Shown here in pieces: positions 33,599 through 42,132 of a stretch of DNA of 64,000 bases. The notes beneath the pieces were generated by a model. The model was not told where the DNA came from, did no database searches, and saw only the letters and a list, made by a program, of their open reading frames with translations. The stretch is from the NCBI RefSeq assembly GCF_003148685.1, contig NZ_QGGR01000004.1, positions 186,001 to 250,000 of the forward strand, read 5' to 3'. Position numbers and translations under genes: made by a program. This DNA is from Actinoplanes xinjiangensis. GTDB taxonomy: Bacteria > Actinomycetota > Actinomycetes > Mycobacteriales > Micromonosporaceae. Position 1 is the first letter of the stretch. Each line of letters opens with the position of its first letter.

Positions 33599-34525
33599 GT
33601 GCTTCGCCGTACCCTTGCGAACGTTCTCGGCCTCACCGCCCTGGCGGTGACCGTATCCGCCGTGCCCGCCGCGGCCACCCCGACCAGCCCACCGCCCACC
33701 ACAATCACCCTGCCGAGCGGCTTCCAGCCCGAGGGCATCGCCATCGGCGACAAGCCGTACGCCTACTTCGGCTCCCGGGTCGACGGCGACATCTACCGCG
33801 TCGACCTGCGCACCGGCACCGGCGCCACGTTCAGCGAAGGGCCGGGCACCCCCTCGCTCGGCCTCAAGATCGACGACGGCCGGCTCTTCGTGGCCGGTGG
33901 CGCGGGCGGCGACGCCCGGGTGATCGACGTGCGCACCGGCGCCGTCGTGAAGTCCTACCAGCTGAGGCCGGCCGCGGACGGCCCGTTCATCAACGACGTG
34001 ATCGTCACCGACGAGGCCGCCTGGTTCACCGACTCGCGCAGCCTGACCCTGTTCAAGCTGCCGTTCGGCCGGCACGGCAGGCTGCCCGCCGCGGCCACGG
34101 CGGTTCCGCTCACCGGCGACATCGCGCTGCAGACCGGCAACAACGCCAACGGCATCACCACCACACCGGACGGCCGCGGTCTGATCATCGTCCAGTCGAA
34201 CACCGGATTCCTGTTCCGGGTGTCCACCTCCGGCGTCACCGCACGGGTCGACGTCGGCGACACGCTCCTGACCAACGGCGACGGCCTGTGGCGGCGCGGC
34301 CGCAGCCTCTACGTCGTCCAGAACCGGCTCAACCAGATCGCCGAGATCAGGCTGAACCGCTCCGGCACGGCCGGGACGCTCGACTCCGTCACCACGGACC
34401 CGAGCTTCGACGTGCCGACCACGATCGCCGAGTACCGCAGGCGCTTCTACCTCCCGAACGCCCGCTTCACCACGCCGCCGACCCCGGAGACCACGTACAA
34501 CGCGGTCTCCGTGCCGATTCCCTGA
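33599..34525 (+). CDS. Secreted beta-propeller-like protein (SMP-30/NHL type)
   Basis: 308 residues. The signal peptide ends VPAAATP. The mature protein shows repeats such as LPSGFQPEGIAIGDKPYAYFGSR, LFVAGGAGGDARVIDVRTG and DVIVTDEAAWFTDS, which match a small secreted actinobacterial family of propellers. Database entries often call these superoxide dismutases, but I see no metal site supporting that. GGAAAGGAAG precedes the GTG. It is divergent from the metal exporter and may share its regulatory region. Confidence 0.68.
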   Translation: MLRRTLANVLGLTALAVTVSAVPAAATPTSPPPTTITLPSGFQPEGIAIGDKPYAYFGSRVDGDIYRVDLRTGTGATFSEGPGTPSLGLKIDDGRLFVAGGAGGDARVIDVRTGAVVKSYQLRPAADGPFINDVIVTDEAAWFTDSRSLTLFKLPFGRHGRLPAAATAVPLTGDIALQTGNNANGITTTPDGRGLIIVQSNTGFLFRVSTSGVTARVDVGDTLLTNGDGLWRRGRSLYVVQNRLNQIAEIRLNRSGTAGTLDSVTTDPSFDVPTTIAEYRRRFYLPNARFTTPPTPETTYNAVSVPIP

Positions 34526-34528
34526 GCC

Positions 34529-36655
34529 CTAGCTGTCCGGTAGCCAGCCGGGGTTCGTACCCACCGTGGTCAGCCGCTGTGTCGCGCGGGACAGGGCCAC
34601 GTACAGGGTGCGGACCCCGGCCGGGTCGGTGGCGATCTGCGACGGCTCGACCAGGACCACCGAGTCGTACTCCATGCCCTTGGCCTCCAGCGCGGTCACC
34701 ACCTGCACCCGCTCCGGCAGCCCGGCCACCCAGCCGGCCACCTCGTCGCGCCGCGGCACCGGCATGATCACGCCGATCGTGCCGTCCACCTCGGCGAGCT
34801 GTTTCTCGGCCAGTCCCCGCACCGCGTCCGGCAGCCCGGTGACGGTGGAGACGACGTCGGCCGGCGCGACGCCGGTGCTGCGCACCGCTGAGGGCAACGG
34901 CAGATCGGGCATGATCGTACGAATCACCCGAGCCGCCACCTCGAAGATCTCCGACGAGTTCCGGTAGTTCGTGGTGAGTGCGTAGCTGTTGCGTCGGCGG
35001 CTGCCCAGCGCCCGGTCCCGGGCCCGGTCCAGCTCCGCCGGGTCGCCCGACCACGCGGTCTGTGCCGGGTCGCCGACGATCGTCCACGACGCGTAGGAAC
35101 CCCGCCGCCCGATCATCCGCCACTGCATCGGCGACACGTCCTGCGCCTCGTCCACGACGACGTGCGCGTAATCGCGATAGTCGTCCTCCCGCTGCACCTG
35201 CTGGGCGCGGGCCGCGGCCTGCCGGTCGGCGAACGTGCTGACCTCCTGGATCCCGTCGCGCACGTGGAACGGGTTCTTCGACTTCTTCTGCGCCTGCCGG
35301 GGCCGGCCCATCAGTTCGTCCAGTTCGTCCAGCAGCGCCACGTCGGCGATCGTCGGCCCGTGCTCGGCGAGGTCGTCGAACGAGCCCTGGAGGGCGGCGA
35401 TCTCGTCCCGGGAGAGCACGCCGTTCGCGTACGCCCGGAGCCGTTTCGGGTCGGCCAGCCAGCCCAGCACCCGCATCGGCGTGAACCGCGGCCACCACGC
35501 CTTCAGGAACTCCCGGAAGTCGTTGCGGTCGGCCAGCTCCGACTCGAACTCGCGCTTCTCCGGCAGCCGTACCTTCGCGTCCCGTGCCTGCGCCCACAGC
35601 GCGTCGAAGACCCGGTCGAAGCCGCGCCCGCGGACCTCGTTGCGGCGGGCGCCGTTGGGCAGCGCGGAGCGCCGGATCCGGTCGAGGTCGTTGGCGTTGA
35701 GCCGCAGCAGCGTGCCGCGGTAGAGCAGCTTCAGTTCGGTCGGGCCACCCGGCACGGCGTCGTGCGAGGCACGCTCCAGCACCCGCCGCATGCGCAGCGA
35801 GCCCTTGATCGAGGCCACGTCGCCCCGGTCGACCCGGGTCGCGTTCCAGCCGGGCACCAGCGTGCCGAGCGACCGCAGGGTGGCGGTCTCCTCGCCGAGC
35901 GACGGCAGGACGGTCGCGATGTAGTCCACGAAGACGCCGGACGGTCCGACCACCAGGATGCCGCCGCCGACGAACCGGTTGCGGTCGGAGTAGAGCAGGT
36001 ACGCCGCCCGGTGCAGAGCCACCGCGGTCTTACCGGTGCCCGGGCCGCCGGTGACGATCGTCACGCCCAGGGCGGGGGAGCGGATCGCGTCGTCCTGCTC
36101 ACGCTGGATGGTCGCGACGATGTCGCGCATCCCGCGGCCGGTCGCCTTCGCCAGGCTGGCCAGCAGGGCGCCGTCGCCGACCACCCGCATGCCGTCGGGT
36201 GCCGCGTCCGGGTCGAGGAGGTCGTCCTCGATGCCGGTGACCCGTTCCCGGGTCGACTGGATCATCCGGCGGCGGATCACCCCGAGCGGATCCGCCGGGG
36301 TGGCCCGGTAGAACGCCGCCGCGGCCGGCGCACGCCAGTCGACGACCAGCGGTTTCGCGTTGTCGTCGCGGATGCCCATCCGGCCGACGTAGTGGGTGGC
36401 GCCGGTTTTCAGGTCGAGCCGGCCGAAGACCAGGCCCTCGTGCTCGGCATCCAGGGCGTGCCGGCGGCGGGCGGCGTGGAAGACCATCGCATCCCGTTCC
36501 ACCAGGGCGCCGAACGTGCCGACCCCGGCGTGCTGATAGCCCTCCTTCTCGGCTCGGGAAGCGTCTCGGCGCAGCTCGATGAGACGGGTGTAGACCCGGT
36601 CCACGTGCTGCTGCTCGACCGCGATCTCCTGCTCCAGGACGGTGGTGTCGCTCAA
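34529..36655 (-). CDS. helD: UvrD-like superfamily 1 helicase of the HelD/HelR type
   Basis: About 708 residues. An N-terminal coiled-coil arm (EQEIAVEQQHVDRVYTRL...RDASRAEKEGYQ) precedes a split helicase core: Walker A GGPGTGKTAVALHRAAYLLY, the DEAQD box in VVVDEAQDVSPMQWRM, and the C-terminal VTALEAKGMEYDSVVLV and TLYVALSRATQRL. This layout fits HelD proteins, which bind RNA polymerase and release stalled complexes; actinobacterial HelR members confer rifampicin tolerance. TTG 36655 with GGGAGA upstream is preferred; an upstream GTG would give 36691. The stop is 3 bp from the convergent propeller gene. Confidence 0.85.
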   Translation of the reverse strand: MSDTTVLEQEIAVEQQHVDRVYTRLIELRRDASRAEKEGYQHAGVGTFGALVERDAMVFHAARRRHALDAEHEGLVFGRLDLKTGATHYVGRMGIRDDNAKPLVVDWRAPAAAAFYRATPADPLGVIRRRMIQSTRERVTGIEDDLLDPDAAPDGMRVVGDGALLASLAKATGRGMRDIVATIQREQDDAIRSPALGVTIVTGGPGTGKTAVALHRAAYLLYSDRNRFVGGGILVVGPSGVFVDYIATVLPSLGEETATLRSLGTLVPGWNATRVDRGDVASIKGSLRMRRVLERASHDAVPGGPTELKLLYRGTLLRLNANDLDRIRRSALPNGARRNEVRGRGFDRVFDALWAQARDAKVRLPEKREFESELADRNDFREFLKAWWPRFTPMRVLGWLADPKRLRAYANGVLSRDEIAALQGSFDDLAEHGPTIADVALLDELDELMGRPRQAQKKSKNPFHVRDGIQEVSTFADRQAAARAQQVQREDDYRDYAHVVVDEAQDVSPMQWRMIGRRGSYASWTIVGDPAQTAWSGDPAELDRARDRALGSRRRNSYALTTNYRNSSEIFEVAARVIRTIMPDLPLPSAVRSTGVAPADVVSTVTGLPDAVRGLAEKQLAEVDGTIGVIMPVPRRDEVAGWVAGLPERVQVVTALEAKGMEYDSVVLVEPSQIATDPAGVRTLYVALSRATQRLTTVGTNPGWLPDS

Positions 36656-36773
36656 GTCCGCTGTTCTCCCTCTCGTGGCGCACCACCACACGCGCGGACG
36701 CGCTCGCGCGAAGGGGGCAATCGAACTTACTCCTGCCCGTGGGTCCGCGTCGAACGAGCCCGGCGGTCACGCA

Positions 36774-36787
36774 GAAGTTCGAACTTC
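36774..36787. promoter_or_regulatory. Perfect 14-bp palindrome GAAGTTCGAACTTC
   Basis: It lies about 120 bp upstream of the helicase start in a 183-bp region that also includes the end of the hydrolase gene. A related half-site (TCGAACTT) is at 36721-36728. A repressor operator for the helicase gene is possible. Confidence 0.35.
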
Positions 36788-36838
36788 CCAGGATCGTCGC
36801 CGAATCACGACGAGGTATGCATTTCCCCAGAAAACGAG

Positions 36839-37780
36839 CTAAGCGGCTTCGCGGCAGCGGGACTGTCCGCCGACGGTCGGCCGGCGGTCGCGCTTGGCCC
36901 GGCGGGCCGCCCGGCGCACCAGCGTGACCAGAGCCGCCGACACCTCGTCCGGGCGCTCCAGCGGCAGCATGTGCCCGGCGCCCGGCACCACCGTCAGCTC
37001 GGCGCCCGGCAGCGCACCGGCGATCGACTCGGCGCAGGCCGGTGGGGTCAGGCGGTCCCGGGAGCCGACCAGCACCGCGGCCGGAATGCCGCTCAGCCCG
37101 GCCAGCGTGTCCAGGCGCAGCTGGGTGCCGATCGACTCCCGGAAGCCGCCGATCGAGCGCAGCGGTGCCCGGCCCAGCCCGCGCATGGTCAGCGTCATCG
37201 CCTCGTCGGCGCACTCGTCGCCGAAGAGCAGCCAGCGCAGCGCCGGGCGCAGGGCGGGCAGCACCACCCGGTGCGGGCGCCAGGCCCCGGAGCGGGCCAG
37301 CAGACCGGCGCCCAGGGTCTCTCCGGCCCGCAGCAGCGTCGCCAGCTGGTCGGGCAGGCCGTACCGGGTGTGGGTGTGGCCCTCGGCCGTCGTGGAGACC
37401 AGCAGCAGACCCTTCACCCGGTCGGCGAACTCCTCCGGGTGGCGGTGCGCGTACTCCATGACGGTCATGCCGCCCATCGAGTGGCCGGCCAGCACGACCG
37501 GGCCGTCCGGGGCGTACCGGCGGATCACCTCGGCCATGTCGTCGCCGAGCTGGGCCAGTGTGGCCGCGCGCAGATGGGTGGCACTGGAGCGGCCGTGGCC
37601 CCGGGTGTCGTACGCGATCACCCGCGGCGCCTTGTGCCCCATCTCGTCCAGCGCGGCGATCTGGCGCCGCCAGGTCCGCCGGTCCTGGCACCAGCCGTGC
37701 GAGAGCACCACGGTCACCGGCGCGTCCTTCGGGCCGGAGACGGAGACGTGCAGCTGTACGCCGTCGGCAAGAGTGAGCAT
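36839..37780 (-). CDS. Alpha/beta hydrolase
   Basis: 313 residues. The oxyanion region is VVLSHGWCQDRRTW, the nucleophile elbow is LAGHSMGGMTVMEYA, the acid is in VLVGSRDRLTPP and the catalytic His in VVPGAGHMLPLERP. It is a cytosolic esterase or related hydrolase with unknown substrate. The start at 37780 (MLTLAD) is chosen because GGAGGTACCC directly precedes it; an earlier ATG would give 37801. Confidence 0.88.
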   Translation of the reverse strand: MLTLADGVQLHVSVSGPKDAPVTVVLSHGWCQDRRTWRRQIAALDEMGHKAPRVIAYDTRGHGRSSATHLRAATLAQLGDDMAEVIRRYAPDGPVVLAGHSMGGMTVMEYAHRHPEEFADRVKGLLLVSTTAEGHTHTRYGLPDQLATLLRAGETLGAGLLARSGAWRPHRVVLPALRPALRWLLFGDECADEAMTLTMRGLGRAPLRSIGGFRESIGTQLRLDTLAGLSGIPAAVLVGSRDRLTPPACAESIAGALPGAELTVVPGAGHMLPLERPDEVSAALVTLVRRAARRAKRDRRPTVGGQSRCREAA

Positions 37781-37812
37781 GGGTACCTCCGTGATGGTCA
37801 CGGTCCCCGCAG

Positions 37813-37855
37813 TACCCGCGGGTAATAAGCATCACTCGTGATGTGGAGTATTACC
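37813..37855. promoter_or_regulatory. Adjoining palindromes between the hydrolase and carbonic anhydrase genes
   Basis: TACCCGCGGGTA (37813-37824) is a perfect 12-bp palindrome. It overlaps a nested repeat: GGTAATA (37821) ... TATTACC (37855) encloses CATCAC-TC-GTGATG (37830-37843). The cluster is about 33-75 bp upstream of the hydrolase start, and about 105 bp before the carbonic anhydrase ATG. It looks like a TetR-type operator. Confidence 0.45.
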
Positions 37856-37959
37856 AGCATGTTTCGGGAGGACTTTTGCCAGGGGCGACGGCCCGGCCGG
37901 GACAGTGAGTTACCTCGCAAACACTTCACCCCGGGGCCGGGCCGACGAAAATCCCTAAT

Positions 37960-38577
37960 ATGACGGCCACTCGTGACGCCCAGGTCAGCACGTCCTCCGA
38001 AGCCCTGAGCGAGCTCATCGCCGGTAACAAGCGGTTCGTATACGGTCGGCCCCGCTACGGCCACGACGTCGCACGGGCCGCCGCCACCGCGAACGGGCAG
38101 AAACCGCACTCGCTGGTGTTCGGCTGCATCGACTCCCGGGTCCCGCTCGAGGCGATCTTCGACCAGACCTTCGGCTCGATCTGTGTGGCCCGTTCCGGCG
38201 CGCACGTGCTGGACCGCTCACTGATCGGCTCGATCAACTTCGCGGTGGCCGAGCTCGGTGTCTCGCTGGTCCTGGTGGTCGGTCACAAGCGCTGCGGAGC
38301 GGTGCACGCCACGGTCGAGGCGCTGCGGGCCGGCGCCACCCCGGGTGGTGACGTGGGCTACGTCGGCTACCTGGTCGACGAGCTCGCCCCCGCGGTGCAG
38401 GCGGTCGGGCTGGACGGCGAGGACACCGACGAGAGGGCGGTCCGGGAGCACGTCGGGCGTACCGTCGACCGCCTCCGGGACGTGCCCGAGCTGGCCCACG
38501 AGATCGCGGCCGACCGGATCAGGGTGGTCGGCGCCGTCTACGACCTGGACAGCGGCTGGGTCGAGTTCCTGCCGTGA
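37960..38577 (+). CDS. Beta-class carbonic anhydrase
   Basis: 205 residues. The zinc ligands are in FGCIDSRVPLE (Cys, with the Asp-Arg dyad) and GHKRCGAVH (His and Cys). It interconverts CO2 and bicarbonate, supplying bicarbonate for carboxylases such as acetyl-CoA carboxylase. Cytosolic, normal length. No strong Shine-Dalgarno precedes the ATG; TAATATG just before suggests a leaderless or weakly initiated message. Confidence 0.92.
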   Translation: MTATRDAQVSTSSEALSELIAGNKRFVYGRPRYGHDVARAAATANGQKPHSLVFGCIDSRVPLEAIFDQTFGSICVARSGAHVLDRSLIGSINFAVAELGVSLVLVVGHKRCGAVHATVEALRAGATPGGDVGYVGYLVDELAPAVQAVGLDGEDTDERAVREHVGRTVDRLRDVPELAHEIAADRIRVVGAVYDLDSGWVEFLP

Positions 38578-38594
38578 TCTTCTGATCATGCAAA

Positions 38595-38628
38595 AAGGCG
38601 CCTCCCGGTCGAAACCGGGAGGCGCCTT
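38595..38628. terminator. Strong bidirectional intrinsic terminator
   Basis: A 15-bp perfect stem (AAGGCGCCTCCCGGT and complement) over loop CGAA. On the minus strand it is followed by TTTTT, a true U-tract, so it ends the 38645-38971 transcript; it can also end the carbonic anhydrase transcript from the other side. Confidence 0.9.
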
Positions 38629-38644
38629 CTCGTGTGAGTCGTAC

Positions 38645-38971
38645 TCAGCCCTCGAACACACCGGCGTCGACGAGACGCTTCTCGGTGGTGTCCCAGCCGT
38701 GCTCCGGGTTCCTCTCGTGCAGGTTGACCAGCTCGGCACGGATCTTGGCGCCGTGGCCGGCCGCGGTCAGGATGCGGACCTCCTCGACGAACGCGTCCGA
38801 GTCGGTCTTGAGGTGCGCGGTCTTGCCGTTGGTCAGATTCCGCACGTACGCGAAGCGGCCGTTGGCGAGCGGGATGAGGTACTTGTACTCACCGAGCACG
38901 CTGAGGGCGCCACCGGTGCTCTGGCCGGCGCGGACTGATGCGCGGGCGGTCTTTGAAGTGTTGCTCGCCAC
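38645..38971 (-). CDS. Small conserved-looking protein with a very strong ribosome site, function unknown
   Basis: 108 residues. The first ~20 (MASNTSKTARASVRAGQ) are Ser/Thr/Arg-rich, followed by a compact domain (LSVLGEYKYLIPLANGRFAYVRNLTNGKTAHLK ... AKIRAELVNLHERNPEHGWDTTEKRL). I do not recognise the family. GTG 38971 has AAGGAG seven bases upstream. The gene has its own terminator and a terminator-like hairpin in its leader, which suggests high and regulated expression. Confidence 0.7.
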   Translation of the reverse strand: MASNTSKTARASVRAGQSTGGALSVLGEYKYLIPLANGRFAYVRNLTNGKTAHLKTDSDAFVEEVRILTAAGHGAKIRAELVNLHERNPEHGWDTTEKRLVDAGVFEG

Positions 38972-39006
38972 GGCGGTACTCCTTGAAGGAAAGCTTGGGG
39001 CAGAAA

Positions 39007-39059
39007 GAAAAAAGGCCGTGGCAACTCTACACGACGGCCCTCTGACCATACCGTCAGAG
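39007..39059 (-). promoter_or_regulatory. Leader hairpins with terminator-like U-run upstream of the 108-residue gene
   Basis: On the minus strand CTCTGAC-N6-GTCAGAG (39059-39040) is followed by a hairpin GGCCGT...ACGGCC (39039-39014) and then TTTTTTCTTTCT (39013 onward), ending about 35 bp before the GTG at 38971. This looks like an intrinsic terminator inside a 5' leader, or the end of a small RNA transcribed from further upstream. Confidence 0.5.
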
Positions 39060-39218
39060 CAGGTAAGGCCGTTGGGCAGGGTGTGCCTCTACGGCCGCTC
39101 CCATAGTCGATGTTGCGGATTCTCTGGCGCACCATCCGTACCAACCGGCATCATGGGACACGATCAACCGCGGTCGAGGTCGTAGGGGAAGACGCACCTC
39201 GGTCTCCGGGAGGTCACC

Positions 39219-39710
39219 GTGCCAACGTGTGGCGTCGTATACGTCCACTCGACCCCACTCGCCGTGTGCCAGCATGTCGAGTGGGCGATCGCGCGCGTCC
39301 TGACCGCGCCGGTCAACCTGCAATGGACCGTGCAACCGGTCGATCCGAGCATGCGCCGAGCCGAGTGCAGCTGGACCGGCCGTGCCGGGACTGGCGCCGA
39401 GCTGGCTGCTGCCCTGCGACAGTGGCCCATGATCCGATTCGAGGTAACCGAGGAGCCCAGCCCGGGCGTCGACGGGGAACGGTTCATGCACGTTCCCGGT
39501 CGTGGGCTGTTCCACGGGGTCATGGGCGCTTCAGGCGACATCCAGATCGGCGAGGACCGGCTGCGCGCCATCATGTCCTCGGTCCGTGCGCCCGAGGCGC
39601 TGTCGCATGCGCTGGAGAAGGCGCTCGGCACCGCCTGGGACGTGGAACTGGAGCCGTACCGCTACGCCGGTGACGGTGCTCCGGTGACGCTGCTCACACG
39701 GGTCGGCTGA
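39219..39710 (+). CDS. DUF3145 family protein
   Basis: 163 residues. It starts MPTCGVVYVHSTP and contains HVEWAIARVL, RAECSWTGRAGTGAELAAALRQW, RFEVTEEPSPGVDGERF and GDIQIGEDRLR, the recognisable pattern of actinobacterial DUF3145. The function is unknown; the gene is commonly found near the fatty-acid synthesis operon in actinomycetes, as it is here. GGGAGG precedes the GTG. Confidence 0.88.
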   Translation: MPTCGVVYVHSTPLAVCQHVEWAIARVLTAPVNLQWTVQPVDPSMRRAECSWTGRAGTGAELAAALRQWPMIRFEVTEEPSPGVDGERFMHVPGRGLFHGVMGASGDIQIGEDRLRAIMSSVRAPEALSHALEKALGTAWDVELEPYRYAGDGAPVTLLTRVG

Positions 39711-39804
39711 CAAGCCCCACCGGTCGGCGGGGCGAATCCCCCACAAGCATGCCCAAAACTCCGGTGGCGGTGCGAAGTGGCGACGTTTGCCGTGAACTGG
39801 TTCG

Positions 39805-41538
39805 ATGGCGATCGTGAGGAATCTGGCGAGTGCTCTGGTCGTACCCCTGCTCCTGGGTCTGGGGGCGTGTGGCGACGAACCGGAACCCGCGGCAGGCCCG
39901 CCGGCCACCGCCTCGCCGGGGCCCGCCTCACCGGCGCCGGAGAGCGCCCCGGCCACCCCGGCCGGTGACCCCGCCGCGCGGGCCGCCGAGACCGTGGCCC
40001 GCCTCAGCGACGAGGACCTGGCCGGGCAGGTGCTGATGCCGTACGCCTACGGCAGCTCCGCCACCGACGTCGACGAGGACAACGTCCGCGCCAACCAGGG
40101 CCTCGCCGGCGTGAACACCCCGGCCGAGATGATCGCCAAGTACCGTCTCGGCGGCATGATCCTGGTCGGCTTCACCGTCGACGACCCGACCAGCAAGACC
40201 AACCCGACCACCAACGTGGAGAACCCGAAGCAGGTCCGCGCGCTCACCGCCGGCCTCCAGGACGCCGCGCGGAAACTGCCGGCCGCCGCGCCCCTGATGA
40301 TCGGCATGGACCAGGAGTACGGCACGGTCGTCCGGGTCACCGAGGGGGTGACCGTCCTCCCGTCCGCGATGGCGTTCGGTGCCGCCGGCCGTCCCGACCT
40401 CACCGAGGCGGCCTGGCGCGCGGCCGGCCAGGAGATCGCCGCGATGGGCGTGACCGTCGACTTCGCACCGGTCGCCGACACCCTCGACACCAACGGCGGC
40501 GGGGTGATCGGGTCGCGCGCCTTCGGCAGCGATCCCAAAGCCAACGCCCAGCAGGTCGCCGCGGCCGTCCGCGGCCTCCAGTCGGCCGGTGTCGCCGCCG
40601 CCCTCAAGCACTTCCCCGGCCACGGCCACACCACCGCCGACAGCCACGACGAACTGCCGGTCATCGGCCAGGACCGCCGGCGCTGGGAACAGCAGGACCT
40701 GCCGCCGTTCCGCTCCGGCGTTGACGCGGGCGCCGGCGTCGTCATGTCCGGCCACCTCAACCTGCAGTCCGTCGACAAGGGCGTGGCCGCCACCTTCTCC
40801 CGCAAGATCATGACTGATGTGCTGCGCGGCCAGTTGAAGTTCACCGGCGTCGCCGTCACCGACGCCATGAACATGGCCCCCGCCAAGAAGTGGCCCGCCG
40901 GAGAAGCCGCCGTCCGCGCCCTCAACGCCGGCAACGACATGCTGCTCATGCCCCCGGACATCGGCGCCGCCCGCGACGGCATCCTGGCCGGCCTCAAAGA
41001 CGGCAGCCTCAAACGGGAACGCCTCACCGAAGCCGTCACCCGCATCCTCACCCTCAAGTTCCGCACCGCACAGACCCCGCAGCCGGACCTCGCCGTGATC
41101 GGCTCACCCGCCAACCAGCAGGCCGTCTCCGCCCTCGACGCCGCCGCCGTCACGGTCCTCCGCGGCCGCTGCACCGGCCCGCTCGCCAACGGCCCGGTGT
41201 CGGTCTCCGCCCCCGCCAACCGCGAGGTCGCCCGCGTCAGCCTGGTCAAGGCCCTCCAGGAGGCCGGCGTACCGGTCCAGAGCTCCGGCGGCGCCGTCAT
41301 CCGCCTCGTCGGCTACGGCGACCAGCGCGTCGACCTCGACGACACGGCGGCGATCACCGTGATGATGGACTCACCGGGGCTCCTCGCCCAGGCGTCGACG
41401 CCGACCCTCGTCGCCATCTACTCGTCCAGCAGGCTGTCCCTGACCGCGCTCGCCGCCGTCATCGCCGGCAAGGCCAAGGCCACCGGCCGGTCACCCGTCG
41501 CGGTAGGCAAGCTGCCCCGGAGTGCTTGCGTCAAATAG
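39805..41538 (+). CDS. Glycoside hydrolase family 3 lipoprotein (NagZ-like beta-N-acetylhexosaminidase)
   Basis: 577 residues. The lipobox is LLGLGACG. A Pro/Ala linker is followed by the GH3 barrel: QVLMPYAYGS, MIGMDQEYGTVVRVTEGVT, TVDFAPVADTLDTN, ALKHFPGHGHTTADSHDELPVI and GVAVTDAMNM. The KHFPGHG-x(n)-DSH pattern with His-Asp dyad is typical of NagZ, which removes N-acetylglucosamine from wall fragments. The C-terminal ~150 residues form the second GH3 domain. It acts outside the cell. The palindromic repeat array begins 217 bp after the stop. Confidence 0.9.
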   Translation: MAIVRNLASALVVPLLLGLGACGDEPEPAAGPPATASPGPASPAPESAPATPAGDPAARAAETVARLSDEDLAGQVLMPYAYGSSATDVDEDNVRANQGLAGVNTPAEMIAKYRLGGMILVGFTVDDPTSKTNPTTNVENPKQVRALTAGLQDAARKLPAAAPLMIGMDQEYGTVVRVTEGVTVLPSAMAFGAAGRPDLTEAAWRAAGQEIAAMGVTVDFAPVADTLDTNGGGVIGSRAFGSDPKANAQQVAAAVRGLQSAGVAAALKHFPGHGHTTADSHDELPVIGQDRRRWEQQDLPPFRSGVDAGAGVVMSGHLNLQSVDKGVAATFSRKIMTDVLRGQLKFTGVAVTDAMNMAPAKKWPAGEAAVRALNAGNDMLLMPPDIGAARDGILAGLKDGSLKRERLTEAVTRILTLKFRTAQTPQPDLAVIGSPANQQAVSALDAAAVTVLRGRCTGPLANGPVSVSAPANREVARVSLVKALQEAGVPVQSSGGAVIRLVGYGDQRVDLDDTAAITVMMDSPGLLAQASTPTLVAIYSSSRLSLTALAAVIAGKAKATGRSPVAVGKLPRSACVK

Positions 41539-41754
41539 CAGCGGTACGGGCCAGCCCACCCCCGACCGCAACAACGCCCGTCCCGGGCCTACACCGCGAC
41601 GCCGGCGGTCCCTCCGACCGCCGGCGCGCCCGCCGGGCATATGCGCCCGTTCCACCCACCCCACCGTGGCCGAGCCCCGCTCGTACCCCAGGGAGCGTCC
41701 CGCTCCCAGCGGTCCCCGCGACCCCCGCCCCGATCCCGCCGGCACCGCCCAACA

Positions 41755-42132
41755 GGCCCGGCTGGCTCCCACCGCTGTCTCACGGCGCTCGAGACAGCGG
41801 TGAAAACCAGCCGCGGAGGCCCGGCTGGCTCCCACCGCTGTCTCACGGCGCTCGAGACAGCGGTGAAAACCAGCCGCGGAGGCCCGGCTGGTTCCCACCG
41901 CTGTCTCACGGCGCTCGAGACAGCGGTGGGAACCAGCCGCGGAGGTCCGGCTGGTTGTCACCGTTGTCTCGCGGCGTTTGAGGCAGCGGTGGGAGCCAGC
42001 CGGGGAGATCCGGCTGGTTGTCACCGCTGTCTCACGGTGCTTGAGACAGCGGTGGGAACCAGCCGGGGAGATCCGGCTGGCTGTGAGCGTTGTTTCGGCG
42101 CGGTTGAGACAGCGGTGGGGGCCAGCCGGGTG
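41755..42132. repeat. Six tandem copies of a 63-bp palindromic repeat
   Basis: Units start at 41755, 41818, 41881, 41944, 42007 and 42070, each exactly 63 bp. Every unit has the arms GGCTGG...CACCG(C/T)TGTCTC and GAGACAGCGGTG...CCAGCC round a short centre. Units 1 and 2 are identical, unit 3 differs at three sites and its 22-bp arms are perfectly complementary, and units 4-6 are increasingly diverged. Because 63 is divisible by three the array is open in several frames. A lone relative is at 11887-11939. Confidence 0.95.

Noticed and set aside
41755..42132. CRISPR array
   Set aside because: Repeats are contiguous with no unique spacers, units diverge, and no cas genes are present.
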